64,000 nt of DNA from Branchiostoma floridae (taxonomy: Eukaryota > Chordata > Leptocardii > Amphioxiformes > Branchiostomatidae). Position 1 is the stretch's first letter. Each line of letters opens with the position of its first letter. The stretch lies in assembly GCF_000003815.2 (NCBI RefSeq), contig NC_049979.1, positions 27,956,249 through 28,020,248 of the forward strand, read 5' to 3'. Shown here piece by piece: positions 22,722-35,200 of the stretch. The position numbers and the translations under genes were made by a program. The notes beneath the pieces were generated by a model. The model worked only from the letters and a program-made list of their open reading frames with translations. It had not been told where the DNA came from and did no database searches.

Positions 22722-23287
22722 GTTGCCTTCGACTAGTCTATGTCCTTACACATTTAGGGGAGAAATGGTTTACGAAAACTTAATCCTCGTTATTTTTAAT
22801 TCATAGAAGTGCAATATATTACTAAAAAATCTAGAAATAAAATTTTAATTCAATTAAAGCGATCAAAAATGTGTGTAAGTTTTACTATTATATGATGTTA
22901 GAGGTAATAGTAGGTCTGTGGACCCTGCAAAATTTGGTATCACCCAACGTTGGGTCAACGTAGGGTCAACCTTTCCAAACAGAAAAGCCTTGGACAAGGA
23001 GGCTGCTTTGGCCGTTTTTACAAGGAGTATACTTTTTATATGCACGAGAAGGACACTTATGGTTCTTGATATCATATTGTAGAAGAAGTGAGGTATGCAT
23101 GTTGCTTGAAAGTTTATGAATAGTGTGGCTGATAACACTAGAAGAAGTCAGTACTATACTGCTAGTAGACATGTGTTGACATGGGGAGGGGGCGAGAATA
23201 CATTTTTTGGAAACCACTATCAAATTTACCAATTTGGCCTGATGAATGAGTCAGTTCTAATTATAGCCTTTTATTTTCTTCATACAG
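22722..23287. promoter_or_regulatory. Divergent MED17/AAR2 promoter interval
   Basis: 567 bp separates the MED17 start codon (minus) from the AAR2 start codon (plus), so the two genes probably share a bidirectional promoter. The AAR2 ATG follows a TTTCTTCATACAG acceptor directly. Its 5' UTR exon and both start sites must therefore lie to the left, within or close to this interval. No TATA box stands out. Confidence 0.5.
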
Positions 23288-26200
23288 ATGGAAATGAACC
23301 AGGAAACTGCTCTGCAGCTGTTTGAGGATGGAGCTTTCTTCATACTCCTGGATGTACCTGTTGGTACAGAGTTTGGCATAGACTACAACTCATGGCAGGT
23401 TTGTCACACTTCATTTCCAAGTTCATCCATCAGTTGTCATTAAAATTGTAGTTACTGCCTTTGTGTCATTGTTTTAACTGTAGCAGGGCATATTTTATAC
23501 AGAGATTGGTTGTTAGCACTTTAATGTGCTCAAGGCACCAGTCTTCAAACGCAGGACCCTCATTTTGCGTCCCTTCCGAAAGACGGGTTAAGTCCTTACC
23601 CAGGATTGAACCAGGGTCTTCCAGTTGACAACTAATTGCTGCTACCAGTTGAGCTACTGGGACATCCCTTCCCGTCTGTGATATAAAGTAGATTTTAGAG
23701 ACAGTTGGCCTGAGTTGGGGCATCGCTACACGGGTTGGAACAGAGTGTATGGTCCAAGTCACAGCATATAGGGGATACAATAGGTGCCCACTATTACAAT
23801 TGTATGATGTTTAAGTATTGTACATAAGAATTGTATCCTTGGTGTAAACATGTATTGATTTATATTTATATTTCAGCCATACCATAGGTATGGTGAAATA
23901 TATTATATTCGTAATGTTTCTTTCTTTCTTTCTTTCTCCTGTCAAATCTTCAATTCGAATCAACTCCGCCGTTTTTAAACCGATTGACTTGAAATTTGGC
24001 ACAAAGGTAGAGTAAGCTAATACCCTTAGGTGTTTTTTTAATTTTTTTCATATCTGCCTTAAAAATGATTTTATTGAGGTTTTTGTCAATTTTTATGTAT
24101 ATGTTGGGCTCCTGTACCCTGGTATTACAGCCGAATGACATGAAATTTGGTACAGAGGTGCCCTGATCATATGCCCACCCAGATATCAGAACAGTTGTGG
24201 CATACGGTACAACAAAATGCTTAATTTTGCGATTTTTGGCCATTTTTTGACAAAAAAAACACATTTTTGCCTCCTGTACCCTCGTTTTACAACTGAATGA
24301 CCTGAAATTTGATATAAACGTGCCCTTCAATTATGTGCACATGAATTCAATAACAGTTTTTCCATACAGTACAACATAATGCTTAATATTGCGATTTTAT
24401 GGCCATTTTTTGACAAAAATTGGACATTTTTGGCTCCTATTCCCTCGTTTTACAACCAAATGACCCTAACTTTGGTAAAAGTGTGCTCTAGATATTTATG
24501 CAAATGACTCATGTGTAATTTTTGGCATGGAACACTTTAAAATGATATAATTGGGAATTTTTTGGGTCATTTTCCAATGGCCAAAGGGGTCAACGACCTC
24601 AAGACCTATTGTTGCATGAGGGAGATGGCTGAAATATGCTGTATTTGCTCTCAAGCAAATGTCGGCCTTTCTAGTACGTATTGTTGTTGAATGAAATCCA
24701 AAGTTGCAACGTTAAGTATTTTAGTAAGTAGTAGTAGACCAAAAATAAAACTTTATTCATTCTATGCTTTCTATGTATGTACATGTACATGTGACATGTA
24801 CATGTGACAAATTTTGTTCCCTTTCTCTCCAACAGGTTGGTGAAAAGTTCAAAGGAGTGAAGATGATTCCAGAAGGGGTTCATTTTGTCTCCTACAACTC
24901 TGTCAACAAGAAACACAAGGAGGCAGCTCCCAAACTGGGCTTCTTCCACTTCTTCCACAGTAAAGAAGTCCTTGTGAGGTAAGCACTGGGAAACTGCCAT
25001 CAGTGAGTATGGTCTTGGAAAAAAAATGCCTTTTTGGTTCCCTAACAACTGTAGGAAAACCTGCCAATACGAGCCTTTTTTATTTGGGGGTGGGGGTTGA
25101 ACGCTGGTAAGGAACATTCACTTTTTCATTTAACATCTGTGTGTCCAGGTAATAAGATACATCAAAATAGCAGTTACTCAAGCAACTGCTGGGTATGATT
25201 TTGGAAACAGTCTGACGTTTCAGGTAGAATCCACTACCTTTCGTCATTGTCACTCAGCAGTCTGAGCAGATCTGTTGAGGAGCAGGTTTTATACCCCAAG
25301 GTGGGATCAACACAATGTTTAGATAGTCCAATTCTCGGCTTTCACCTGACGTCACGGGTTTTCCAAATATGGGCATCCGCCATCTTTGTGCTCCGTTTCT
25401 GCGAACGCGTTCCATCATCAAGCAAAGACAATGGAGCCAGAAGTTCAGTTTTATTGGTAAGTTTTGCTTCTTCTTGATGAAATACAGCTATATTTGGTAC
25501 TTGTATTGAACGGAGAATATTGCTATGGTGTTTGAGAGCCAATAATTGTTAGTTGACTTGCATATTTGGCGAGTTTCGAACGGATAAATGGGCGGATAGC
25601 CGGGCGGGGGCGGGGTTTGTTTACGTTTCGGTTTCGTCACGGCTTGGGTTACACTTTCAGGTCCGGTATTTATAATACACGTATTTACTCATGTCAAGGA
25701 GGCTTATTAGAATCTCCTTGATCCTGTCGGTTGGAAGTCCATAAGAATTACTCGTGATGGCATGTAATTACTGTGGATGAAAAAAAAACGGAACTTTGAC
25801 GGCAGAAATTCGATTGTTTTTGAGTCAGTTTTCCAGCGTCGCAATTGGGTTGGGGAGGGGGGTAGCGTTAATTTACGTGTTCCGAAATGTCTCTTTTTGT
25901 AGATTTCTCCGAAAGTTTGAATCTTTTTTTTCGGGATAACATCCCACTTGACGCACATTTTGCGGATCGAGACGATTGTGGACAGAAATGTAATTGTTTC
26001 ATGGTTATTTTTAATAGTTAGCCTGGTAACCATACCATCGGGGCGCTCGCCGTGATCTCTTCGGCGCCTTAGGGGTAGCCGGCCCGCCCAGTTATTAGCG
26101 CAGGCCGGGGGAGTTTTTACGGGGTTGGGTTGGATTTCGTCGCACCCGAAAACAGAAGCAGGTCGGTGCCTCAGCACCCTGGATGCCGACTAGCGGATAA

Positions 26201-29200
26201 TGGTGACCAGGCTAAGAATAGTAAGATCAGTTATATTTTGTAGGGCATTTAACTATGAAGTAAAGCTCAATGTGCCTTCTGGGTCCCATGTGTATGTGAA
26301 CTATTTTTAGCATTTATATTGTGTATGTTGTGGTGATGTTTAGTCTGTCATTCTAATGAAACTTTCTGTATCCCTGTGCTTCAGGTGCTGAGTATGAGTA
26401 CCAAGATGTTGTCCTCCCCCCATACCAAGAATGTACCAGTGCTGTGCAAGTATGCACAGTCCTTGGAAAGCCATGTCAAGCAGCGGTACATCGAGAAAAT
26501 ATCTGTGATAGATATTGACCCTGCCACCGTACCAAGTGAGCAGTTTGATCCGCATTGTTTGCCACCTGTGGAACAGTCTGACCTGTTCAGTTACCTGGTT
26601 CTGCAGACAAGCTACTACACGAATGAACAGTTCAAAAACTACAAAAGTTTGGAGGCATATAACCACGTTGTATCAGGTTTTGTGGCAGGTGTACAGGGAA
26701 AGCTTATTTCAGGGAAAAATGTGGTCGTGGCTAAAGTTCGCCATTCTCAAAGAATGAATGACCCCCTCGTGGACATATGGCTGATATGCGGGACAGATGG
26801 AGCCGTCATCTCTGCCCACTGTCTTGGGTGCAAAGCCGGGTTGGCAGAGTCTTGCTCACATGTTGCCAGTGTGCTGTTCTACATTGAGTGCTGGACTAGA
26901 TTACATGGGAAGCTGGCTTGCACACAGGTGAAGTGTACATGGATTCTGCCCACATATGTTAAGGAAGTCCCTTATGCAAGAGTGGAAGACATTGACTTCA
27001 CATCCGCAAAGAAACTGAAAGAAAAGCTGGACAAGAAGATTGATTCCTTCACATCACATGAGACTGTCAACACAACACAGGAGAAAAGTGCACATGAGAG
27101 TAATCTGACATCTCAGGACAAGGTTACAGCACCACAGAACAACACCCCAACTGCTCAGGACAAGGTTACAGTACCACAGAACAATACCCCAACTGCTCAG
27201 GAGATTAAAGAACTGTATAGTATATTAGCTCAATAAGTGCAAAGTTAAGGTAGTGGCACTAAGTTTGATTCAGCCATATGCAGATGAGTTTGTCATGTCA
27301 AGCCGGGACATTCCTGTTGTGTCAGAGTTGTTTGATCCAGATAATCTGGACCTCCAATATCATGAACTCCTGCCCAAATGTTTAGAGGTTAATATTGACT
27401 TGTCAGAGAGCCAGATAAACACTATTGAAAAAGACACGAGGACACAAGCAAAAGGTCCTGGCTTTTTCCGCCATAGAGCTGGGAGAATTGGAGCTTCTGT
27501 GAGTGGGGCTGTTTACCATAGCAACCTTGCACAGCCTCCTCAGTCAATCCTGAAGTCTATTTGCTACCCACATTTGTACAAGGTTAACACAAAGGCCACA
27601 CGTCATGGTTGTGATCAGGAAGAAGCTGCCATAAAAGCCTATGAGACATACATGAATGGTAAACATGTCAACTTCCAGATAAAGAAGTGTGGTGTATTCA
27701 TATCTAAAGAACACCCTTACCTGCATGCTACACCTGACTTTCTCGTGTCATGTGATTGCTGTGGGATTGGGTGTGGGGAGGTAAAATGTCCAATCTCTGT
27801 CCCTGATTGTGATTTTGACCAGTATGTGAAGAACAAAAGTGCATTTCTGGAGAAGGTTGATGGGGTGTTCAAGTTGAAAAAAACCCACAACTACTATCAT
27901 CAAGTCCAGCAACAGCTATTTGTTCTGTCAGAGAGGAAGTACTGTGATTTTGTAGTCTGTGTTTGGGATAAGAATAGAAATGCCCATATAGTAAGTAACA
28001 GGATTAAGCCTGACACAGAACACTCAAACATGGTTCTCTTCAAGTTACAAGCCTTCTGGAGAATTTGTATTTTACCAGAGATGCTTGGCCGCTGGTACAC
28101 CAGGAAATGTGATGTGCCAGTGAAGGTCCCTGACTCAAATGCTATGTGCTTCTGTCGGGGACAGATGAGTGAAGATGATGTATCATGTAGTAACCCTGAG
28201 TGTCCGTATGGTCAGTTCCATAGGACTTGTTTAGGAATAGATGGGGTTTCCTTGAGAAAGATCTGGTACTGCCCACACTGTAGCAGGCTACCAGAGTTAA
28301 GGCAGGCAGGCAGAAAATCAAAAAAGAAGGAGTCAGGCCCATCACCAGTTAGCCAGGCTGCTCTGCTATGCAACACTATATGCCTATGTAAAGCCAAACC
28401 AGCTCTGGGAGAGAAACTCCTTGAATGCCATAATGTTGAGTGTAAGCAGGGAAGGTATTTCCACCTTAGTTGTCTGGGAATGAAGAGACTTCCCAACAAT
28501 GCTAAAACAACATGGCAGTGCAAATCATGTAAGCAGAGAAAAACTGCACCCAAAACTTCCAAAGGAAAGCGAGCAAAGCCTGTAAGTGTTGTATCTGTCA
28601 GTGACACAAGTAGTGACGAATATGATGATGTTGTCATTACGAATGAGACATCTGCGCCACTAGATAAGTACTGTACTCTGTCAAACCTGGGTGAGTCAGA
28701 TTACGACATTGTAAGAGACCCTAATGGCTGGCTTACGGGTGAGATTGTCCACTCTTCACAAGTACTTGTAAGACAGGTGAATCCAGCAATGGAAGGACTT
28801 CAACGTCCAGCTCTAGGGCCTGCCCGCAATTTTGATGTTGTATCAGGAGATTGCATACAGATTTTGCATACGGGCCAAGGTCACTGGGTATGTGTCAGTA
28901 CTTTAGATTGTGTGCATGGGAAGGTTAATCTCTATGATAGCCTGTATCATGATGTTGTGAGTCAAGAAGTGGAAGAACAGACAAACAGTTTACTTGGTGG
29001 GAACCTAGTTTCCTTAGATTATGTACCTGTCCAGCAGCAGACAAACAGTAGTGACTGTGGGGTATTTTCCGTTGCATTCGCTACATGTTTAGCTTTAGAT
29101 ATAGATCCAAGGAATGTAATGTTTGATGTGCCGAGAATGAGGCCACATTTGTTGACATGTCTTAAGGCTGGGTCAATCACCATGTTTCCCACTTTGTAAG

Positions 29201-32200
29201 ACCCAGCACATTTCATCATGTATGCATTGAACACGTAAAACCACTCCCAGAAAAATTTCTGCCCTCCCAGTACCGCCTTCCTGCTAGTGGGATGATCAGA
29301 TCAGAGTTAATTACAGTTGCAAATGATCAGAGTTGCAAAATACTGCCATTGATTTTGTACTGTTTGTCATTCTACTAGTTTGTAGCATTTTCTTGCTGAC
29401 AACCTCAGCTTTCATGTATGATCAGAGTTGCAAAATACTGACATTGATTTTGTACTGTTTATCATTCTACTAGTTTGTAGCATTTTCTTGCTGACAACCT
29501 CAGCTTTCATGTTATTGTATGATCAGAGTTGCAAAATACTGACATTGATTTTGTAGTTTGTCATTCTACTAGTTTGTAGCATTTTCTTGCTGACAACCTC
29601 AGCTTTCACCAGCAGTTAACTATGCTTTACCTTAGTGCCCTAAGTATCTACCATTGAATAAACTGTTTTCTTGCCTTGAAACAAATGTTGAGTCTTGCAA
29701 CAACTTTACTGAGTAAACCTTTTATTCATATACATATGACAGGTTCATATACATGCCATAGCATACATGGCAATCATACTAGCATAGAGTAGTGTTCAGC
29801 CAGGCTATCTTGTCTTTTGCTCAGCATTCAAACGTTTTCTTAACAAACCTCACCGAGCAGGAAGTAATGACTGATAGTAATAATGTCCATACATCATGTA
29901 AACAGTTAAGAAGCTCCATCTTAAGATTGGAATTCCGTTTTTCCCATTTTGAAATGTGCTAATATTTTCAATATAAAAGCACTTGGTGCAAAGTCTTTAC
30001 ATATGATTGACAAGTATGATGCACAGTTGTGAAATATGATAATAACTTTCATGAATATTCATTTTGAAAATTTTCTTCCTGCAGGAATTCCTGCAGGAAT
30101 TCCTGCAGGAAGCGTTTTTCCTGCAGGAATTCCTGCAGGAAGCGTTTTTCCTGCAGGAATGCTGCAGGCATTCCTGCAGAAATTCCTGCAGGAGAAAGGT
30201 AAATTCCTGCAGGAAGAATGTTTCCTGCAGGAATTTCTGCAGGAATGGCCTTATAATTCATATCTAAATCAATGACACTAAGATAGGAGTGCTACACACC
30301 GGCAAAAAAGTATGCAACAAACGTTTTAGTAGTAGTTTCTCCTATTCATGCAACTTTTTCAACATATACATTTACATTTTGTACTACAGTTAAATGTAGA
30401 GTATAATCACACCCCGCGCAACATTTCTACCCCCAGTTCAACCTGTATGACCTTACAAGCGCCATGTTCTTGTTGACTGTCGACGCATCAAAAGCCAGCC
30501 AATTTCTCAACAGTTATCATATATAATATCAATGTCACTAAATCCTTCAAAATTATGAGGTAGTCTGGCAACATTTTGGAAGCACGACGTGTGCCCGACT
30601 CGGGGTGGTCGTGGTCGCAAGTTTGAGTTTAATCCGATTAAATGTGAACGCATTTTTTTAATCCAACAGAAAGCTTTAATCGGATTCCTCATTTAACTCA
30701 CTTGTATTTTTTCATTTGAATGGGGTCCAAGTTGCCCATGACATGTTCAACAGTTGTGCCGACAGAGCCATTACGGCTGTTCACACATGGGTGTTTTCAT
30801 CAAATGAAAACTGCTCTATTGAATTTCGAATGCTCCTTCCATGCATGCAATGATATCTTGTAAATGCAGTACCAAGTTGAACGTGGCAAAGAATGAAAGC
30901 TCCTTGGTCAGCAACTTGAGATTTGTTTGATCTGGTTGGTCATATTTTGACCATCATAAGATTAACACTTGAATTTTTGTTCCAGAGAATATTTCATAAA
31001 GTTTAAAATTGGGCCTAAGAAAGCCAGGGGCTTGCTTCCTCTTGTTGAAAATTCAAGTAAGTATGCGCTATTGTAATGCGGGTTCAAAGTAAGGTCAGCT
31101 ATTGTTCTATAGATATGCAAAGGATGCTGGTGTCCAATTATCAATTATCAAAGGACTAATTATTCCCCAGGTCCAAACATCCTGGCTACCTGTAGTGCTG
31201 AGGACCTAAGGCCTTCAGAAAGAATCCTGGAACTTGGGGGTACACTATTACAAGAAATTACAGACTGAAGAATTACAGAATTTCAGAAACCTATTCACTT
31301 TTACACTAATCTATTTAAATATGAAATGGTTAAACCTAAAGGGTAAATCAAGGTTGTCTTTGTCAATTTAAAGGTAAACTATGAATAATTTTTCTTGAAG
31401 TTTTGTGAAAATTTGATGGTAATTGTGGACTCCACTTATAATAAGGTAATAAATAGACTGCTCAAACCAAGGAGGTTTAATATAGGCATCATGGAATGAA
31501 GTCAGCACCTCTGTGCTTAACGGTGCACACACCAATTCTTCCGCGACAGGGGTCCGAGATAGTGCGCGACAAAAATGTGACGAAAGGGTCTCGAGAGTCC
31601 GTGTTTGAGTTCAAATTTCTCATAATCTGCTGCGAAGTGGCATTTAATACTGGCATGGCTAAAAAGCGTAAGAAGTGATGTGTTTTTGGTGCAAATTGGT
31701 TTTGGGCCCGAGGGTCACTTCCTTGTATTTCTACGCGTTGGAAGTGATTCGCCGTTGACCCAGATTTCCCGTCCATATGCGGTCTGTGAGCCGTGTTGGT
31801 ATGCCTCGCGCGTCGGGTTATTGTAAAAATCTCAGTGTTACGATTTTCTTTATTTTTTGCCTGATTAATCTTAGATGTATTCTCTTTCCGACAATATCAG
31901 TCATTTTCATGACTAAACTATAGGTGATGGGTTTATTTCCACGTCAAAATTCCCCTTTTTGTGCATACTTTTTTGCGTGAAAAAAACTTTTCTCCCCCCA
32001 AAATTATCAAAAGTACAGAGAGTGAAGAAACTGAAACCCGGCTGTTCTTAAAGCTGGAGTGATACCCGTCATTCCCATATACGGCTTTTCTGCTTTAGAT
32101 CTATTTTCTTTAAGAGACGGCCTCTCGACTTGGGGGTGCGCAGCCTCGATTTGAGACCCCAAATAAACTGGGGTGTGCACCGCTAATTTCCAATCCAGCT

Positions 32201-35200
32201 GTGCCTTGCTCAATTTGCCCTTCAAGCTGGCCGTTACATTAAACAACTGCTCGCTATCAGACCCCCTTCTGTCTAAGTAATGACCATGGTAAAATCAGAC
32301 CCGAGTGCTCGAAAATAAAAGCTGGACTGCTTCTAGTTGGGGGGGCTACTTTCAAAGTTGTTCATTTGGTCATTTGATACCACTGTTGCACAGTGACTAT
32401 GACTGCTTCCCAAAAAACCTGGTGCAGGATGAAGACCCAAAAAAAGTTTGCTTTTGCCCAACTAGTGTAACAGTGGGTTCAAGTAGTTCCTACCGTCCTT
32501 GCTAAGGAGCTCTGAGCTTTTGTGGCGACAGCGGTAGCGTACTGGATTTGTGATCAGGCTGCTGGTTTGAATCCTGGGAGTTGGGATGTTGTTTTTTCTG
32601 TTCTACTCGCCCCTCTGGTTGTTTCACTGGTTGCCACACCAGATATCGAACCCTTTCTTGAGTGACATATAAAGCTCCTTGGTTAATAACAAAGGACACA
32701 AAATATGCCAGGAAAGGAATATACACCGGTAAGCTTGTACGGGCTAGACGAGTTCGGCTTATTTTTCGCCCCCCCCCCAAAAAAAAATCGCCAAGCTTCC
32801 CAGAGAGGCCGGGGAAGGAGCCGAACTCGTCTAGCCCGTACAAGCTTTCCGGTGTATATTCCTTTCCCGGCATATATTCCTTTCCCGCAATATTCCCGAT
32901 TAAAAATCGCGAATCGACCCCCCCCCCCACCGAAAAAAAAAAAGCCAAGCTTCCCAGAGAGGCCGGTGAAGGAGGGTCTGCATGGGGGGTCTTGGTAACG
33001 CTTAACGGTAAATTCAGGAGGCCAGGTAACGCTTAACGGTAAATTCAGGAGGCTCGGAAACGCTTAACGGTAAATTCAGAATGAGTTACAAAGCATAACA
33101 TTAATATTGACGTGCATTCCTATTCATACAACGCTAGAGTAGCTATATCAATGGGTGAAAACACATTGTGAGAAGCAAAAGGTGCCCAGAACCCGGAGGA
33201 ATGACAGGGACAATGTCCATGACATCTGTAAATTGACAGAGGCAGAGCTCCCGGCCCGCCACAGAGACGGCGGCAGCAAAGTTCTTATGGGGGGGAGGTG
33301 GATTGCCGACCGACTAAGCTAGGTTGATTTTGACATTATATTTTCATCAAATTACACATGATTATACTCGTAGCTTTGGCCTCCACCCCCAGAGCCCCGA
33401 CATATCTTTACCAATTCGAGCTCGGAAGGCACGAGGTGTTGCAATATAAGTCCGTGAGAATTTTAAAATCTGGACCGTCTGAAATGCCATTTACTGCATT
33501 TTGAAGGACAGATTTTGCCGTAAGACGAAGCTAAATCAAATGACATCTTATTAGAGAGAAAGGTTGTTTTGTGTGAAAACCCACGCCCCTAACATATTTT
33601 CGCCATGTCGTCGTGAACGCCAAAGGCGCAAGCCGTCGCATTGGATGGAGGTCCGGGAAAAAACTCATTTTCTGCATTCTATGAGAACTTTTTGCCCGAA
33701 ACTTAGCCATGTTTGACACTGAAATTTGTATGAATGATAAAGTTTTGAGGGAGACGCTTCTGCAACGTATTTTACCATGTTCAGAGCCGAAGGCCGGGAG
33801 GCTCGGAGAAATTTTGAAATCTGGACCCTTTGAAACGCCATTTCCTGCATTTTCAGGGGTTCTATCTGGCATTTGACTTCCTTTGTATAGTATAACGGGT
33901 TACGAAGAATTTCTTGGTAACGGTTAACGGTAAATTCGGGATAACAAATAACGATTAACGTTGAAATAAAACGACCAATAACGCTTCACGAAGAATATAC
34001 CGATAACGATTAACGTTGAATTAGAGCGGGTCGGTAACGATTAACGGTGAATTAAAATGGCTCGTAACGCTTAACGGAAAAAGGCATGCAGACCCTCGTG
34101 AAGGAGGCTACTAGCCTGACTAAAATCGCGCTCCTAGCGGCCGGCCCTATAGTATTGCTGCTGCCCTAGGAGGGGTCATTAACCCCAGCCAGCGCTAGAT
34201 TGTGTAAACACAGGCTACTCAGCCTAAGGTGCATGCAAAAATGACTTTCAAGCCCTGTGATGCAAAAAAAAACAAGACAGTTTTAAACAGTTTGTATTTT
34301 GCCTTATGATGCAAACTGGTACCAAGGCTAAAACCAGTTCAGTTCAGAAAAAGGGATGCATGGTAATGTGACCTTTCCCACTGACACAGAAGAGGGTCTG
34401 CATGGGGGGTTCTTGGTAACGCTTAACGGTGAATTCAGGAGGCCCGGTAATGCTTAACGGTAAATTCAGAAGGTCCGGTAACGCTTAACGGTAAATTCAG
34501 GAGGGGTTACAAAGCATGACAGTAAACATTGACGTTCGTTCCTCTTTGTACGGCGCTAAACTAGGTTACCTCGATGGTTGAAAATATCAGACTAATGGCA
34601 TTGTGAGAAGGAAAAGGTGCCCAGAGCCCGGAGGAATGACAGGGACAATGTCTGCTGTGTCTATGACGTTTGCTTCCCTGGGTCAGTGCTCCCACCAGAG
34701 GCGGCAACAGCAAGTTTCTTGTAGGCTGGGGGGGACTATTGCTGACAAAATTTTCAGCACATGGAGCGCCAAAGGCGCATTACGCATCGTATGGGGGTAG
34801 GGGGTATGCTCCCTGGGAAATTTTTTAAAATCATGGCCCTCTGAAATGCTATTTCCTGCATTTTCCGGCAAATTTTGCTGACAGAATAATGAAATTTTCA
34901 TCAAAATTACACGTGGTTGTAGCAATTGACCTCCGGCCTCCGACATATTTTTGCCATTTCAAGCTCGGACGGCACGAGAAATTGCCAGACAAGTCCGGGG
35001 AAATTTAAAAGTCTGGACCGTCTGAAACGCCATTTACTGCATTTTGAAGGACAAATTTTGCTGGCCAACGAAGGTAAATCAAATGACATTTTATTAAAGA
35101 GAAAATTTTTTGGGCCAACGCCCCTGAAACATGTTTTCGCCAGGTCGTCGTGAGCACCAAAGCCACAAGCCGTTGCAAGGGAGGTCTGGAGAAACCTCAT

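Noticed and set aside
30036-30275. Open frames over the TTCCTGCAGGAA arrays ([15 protein letters not shown]) at both arms
   Set aside because: All frames of the palindromic repeat are open. No start, domain or codon bias supports coding.
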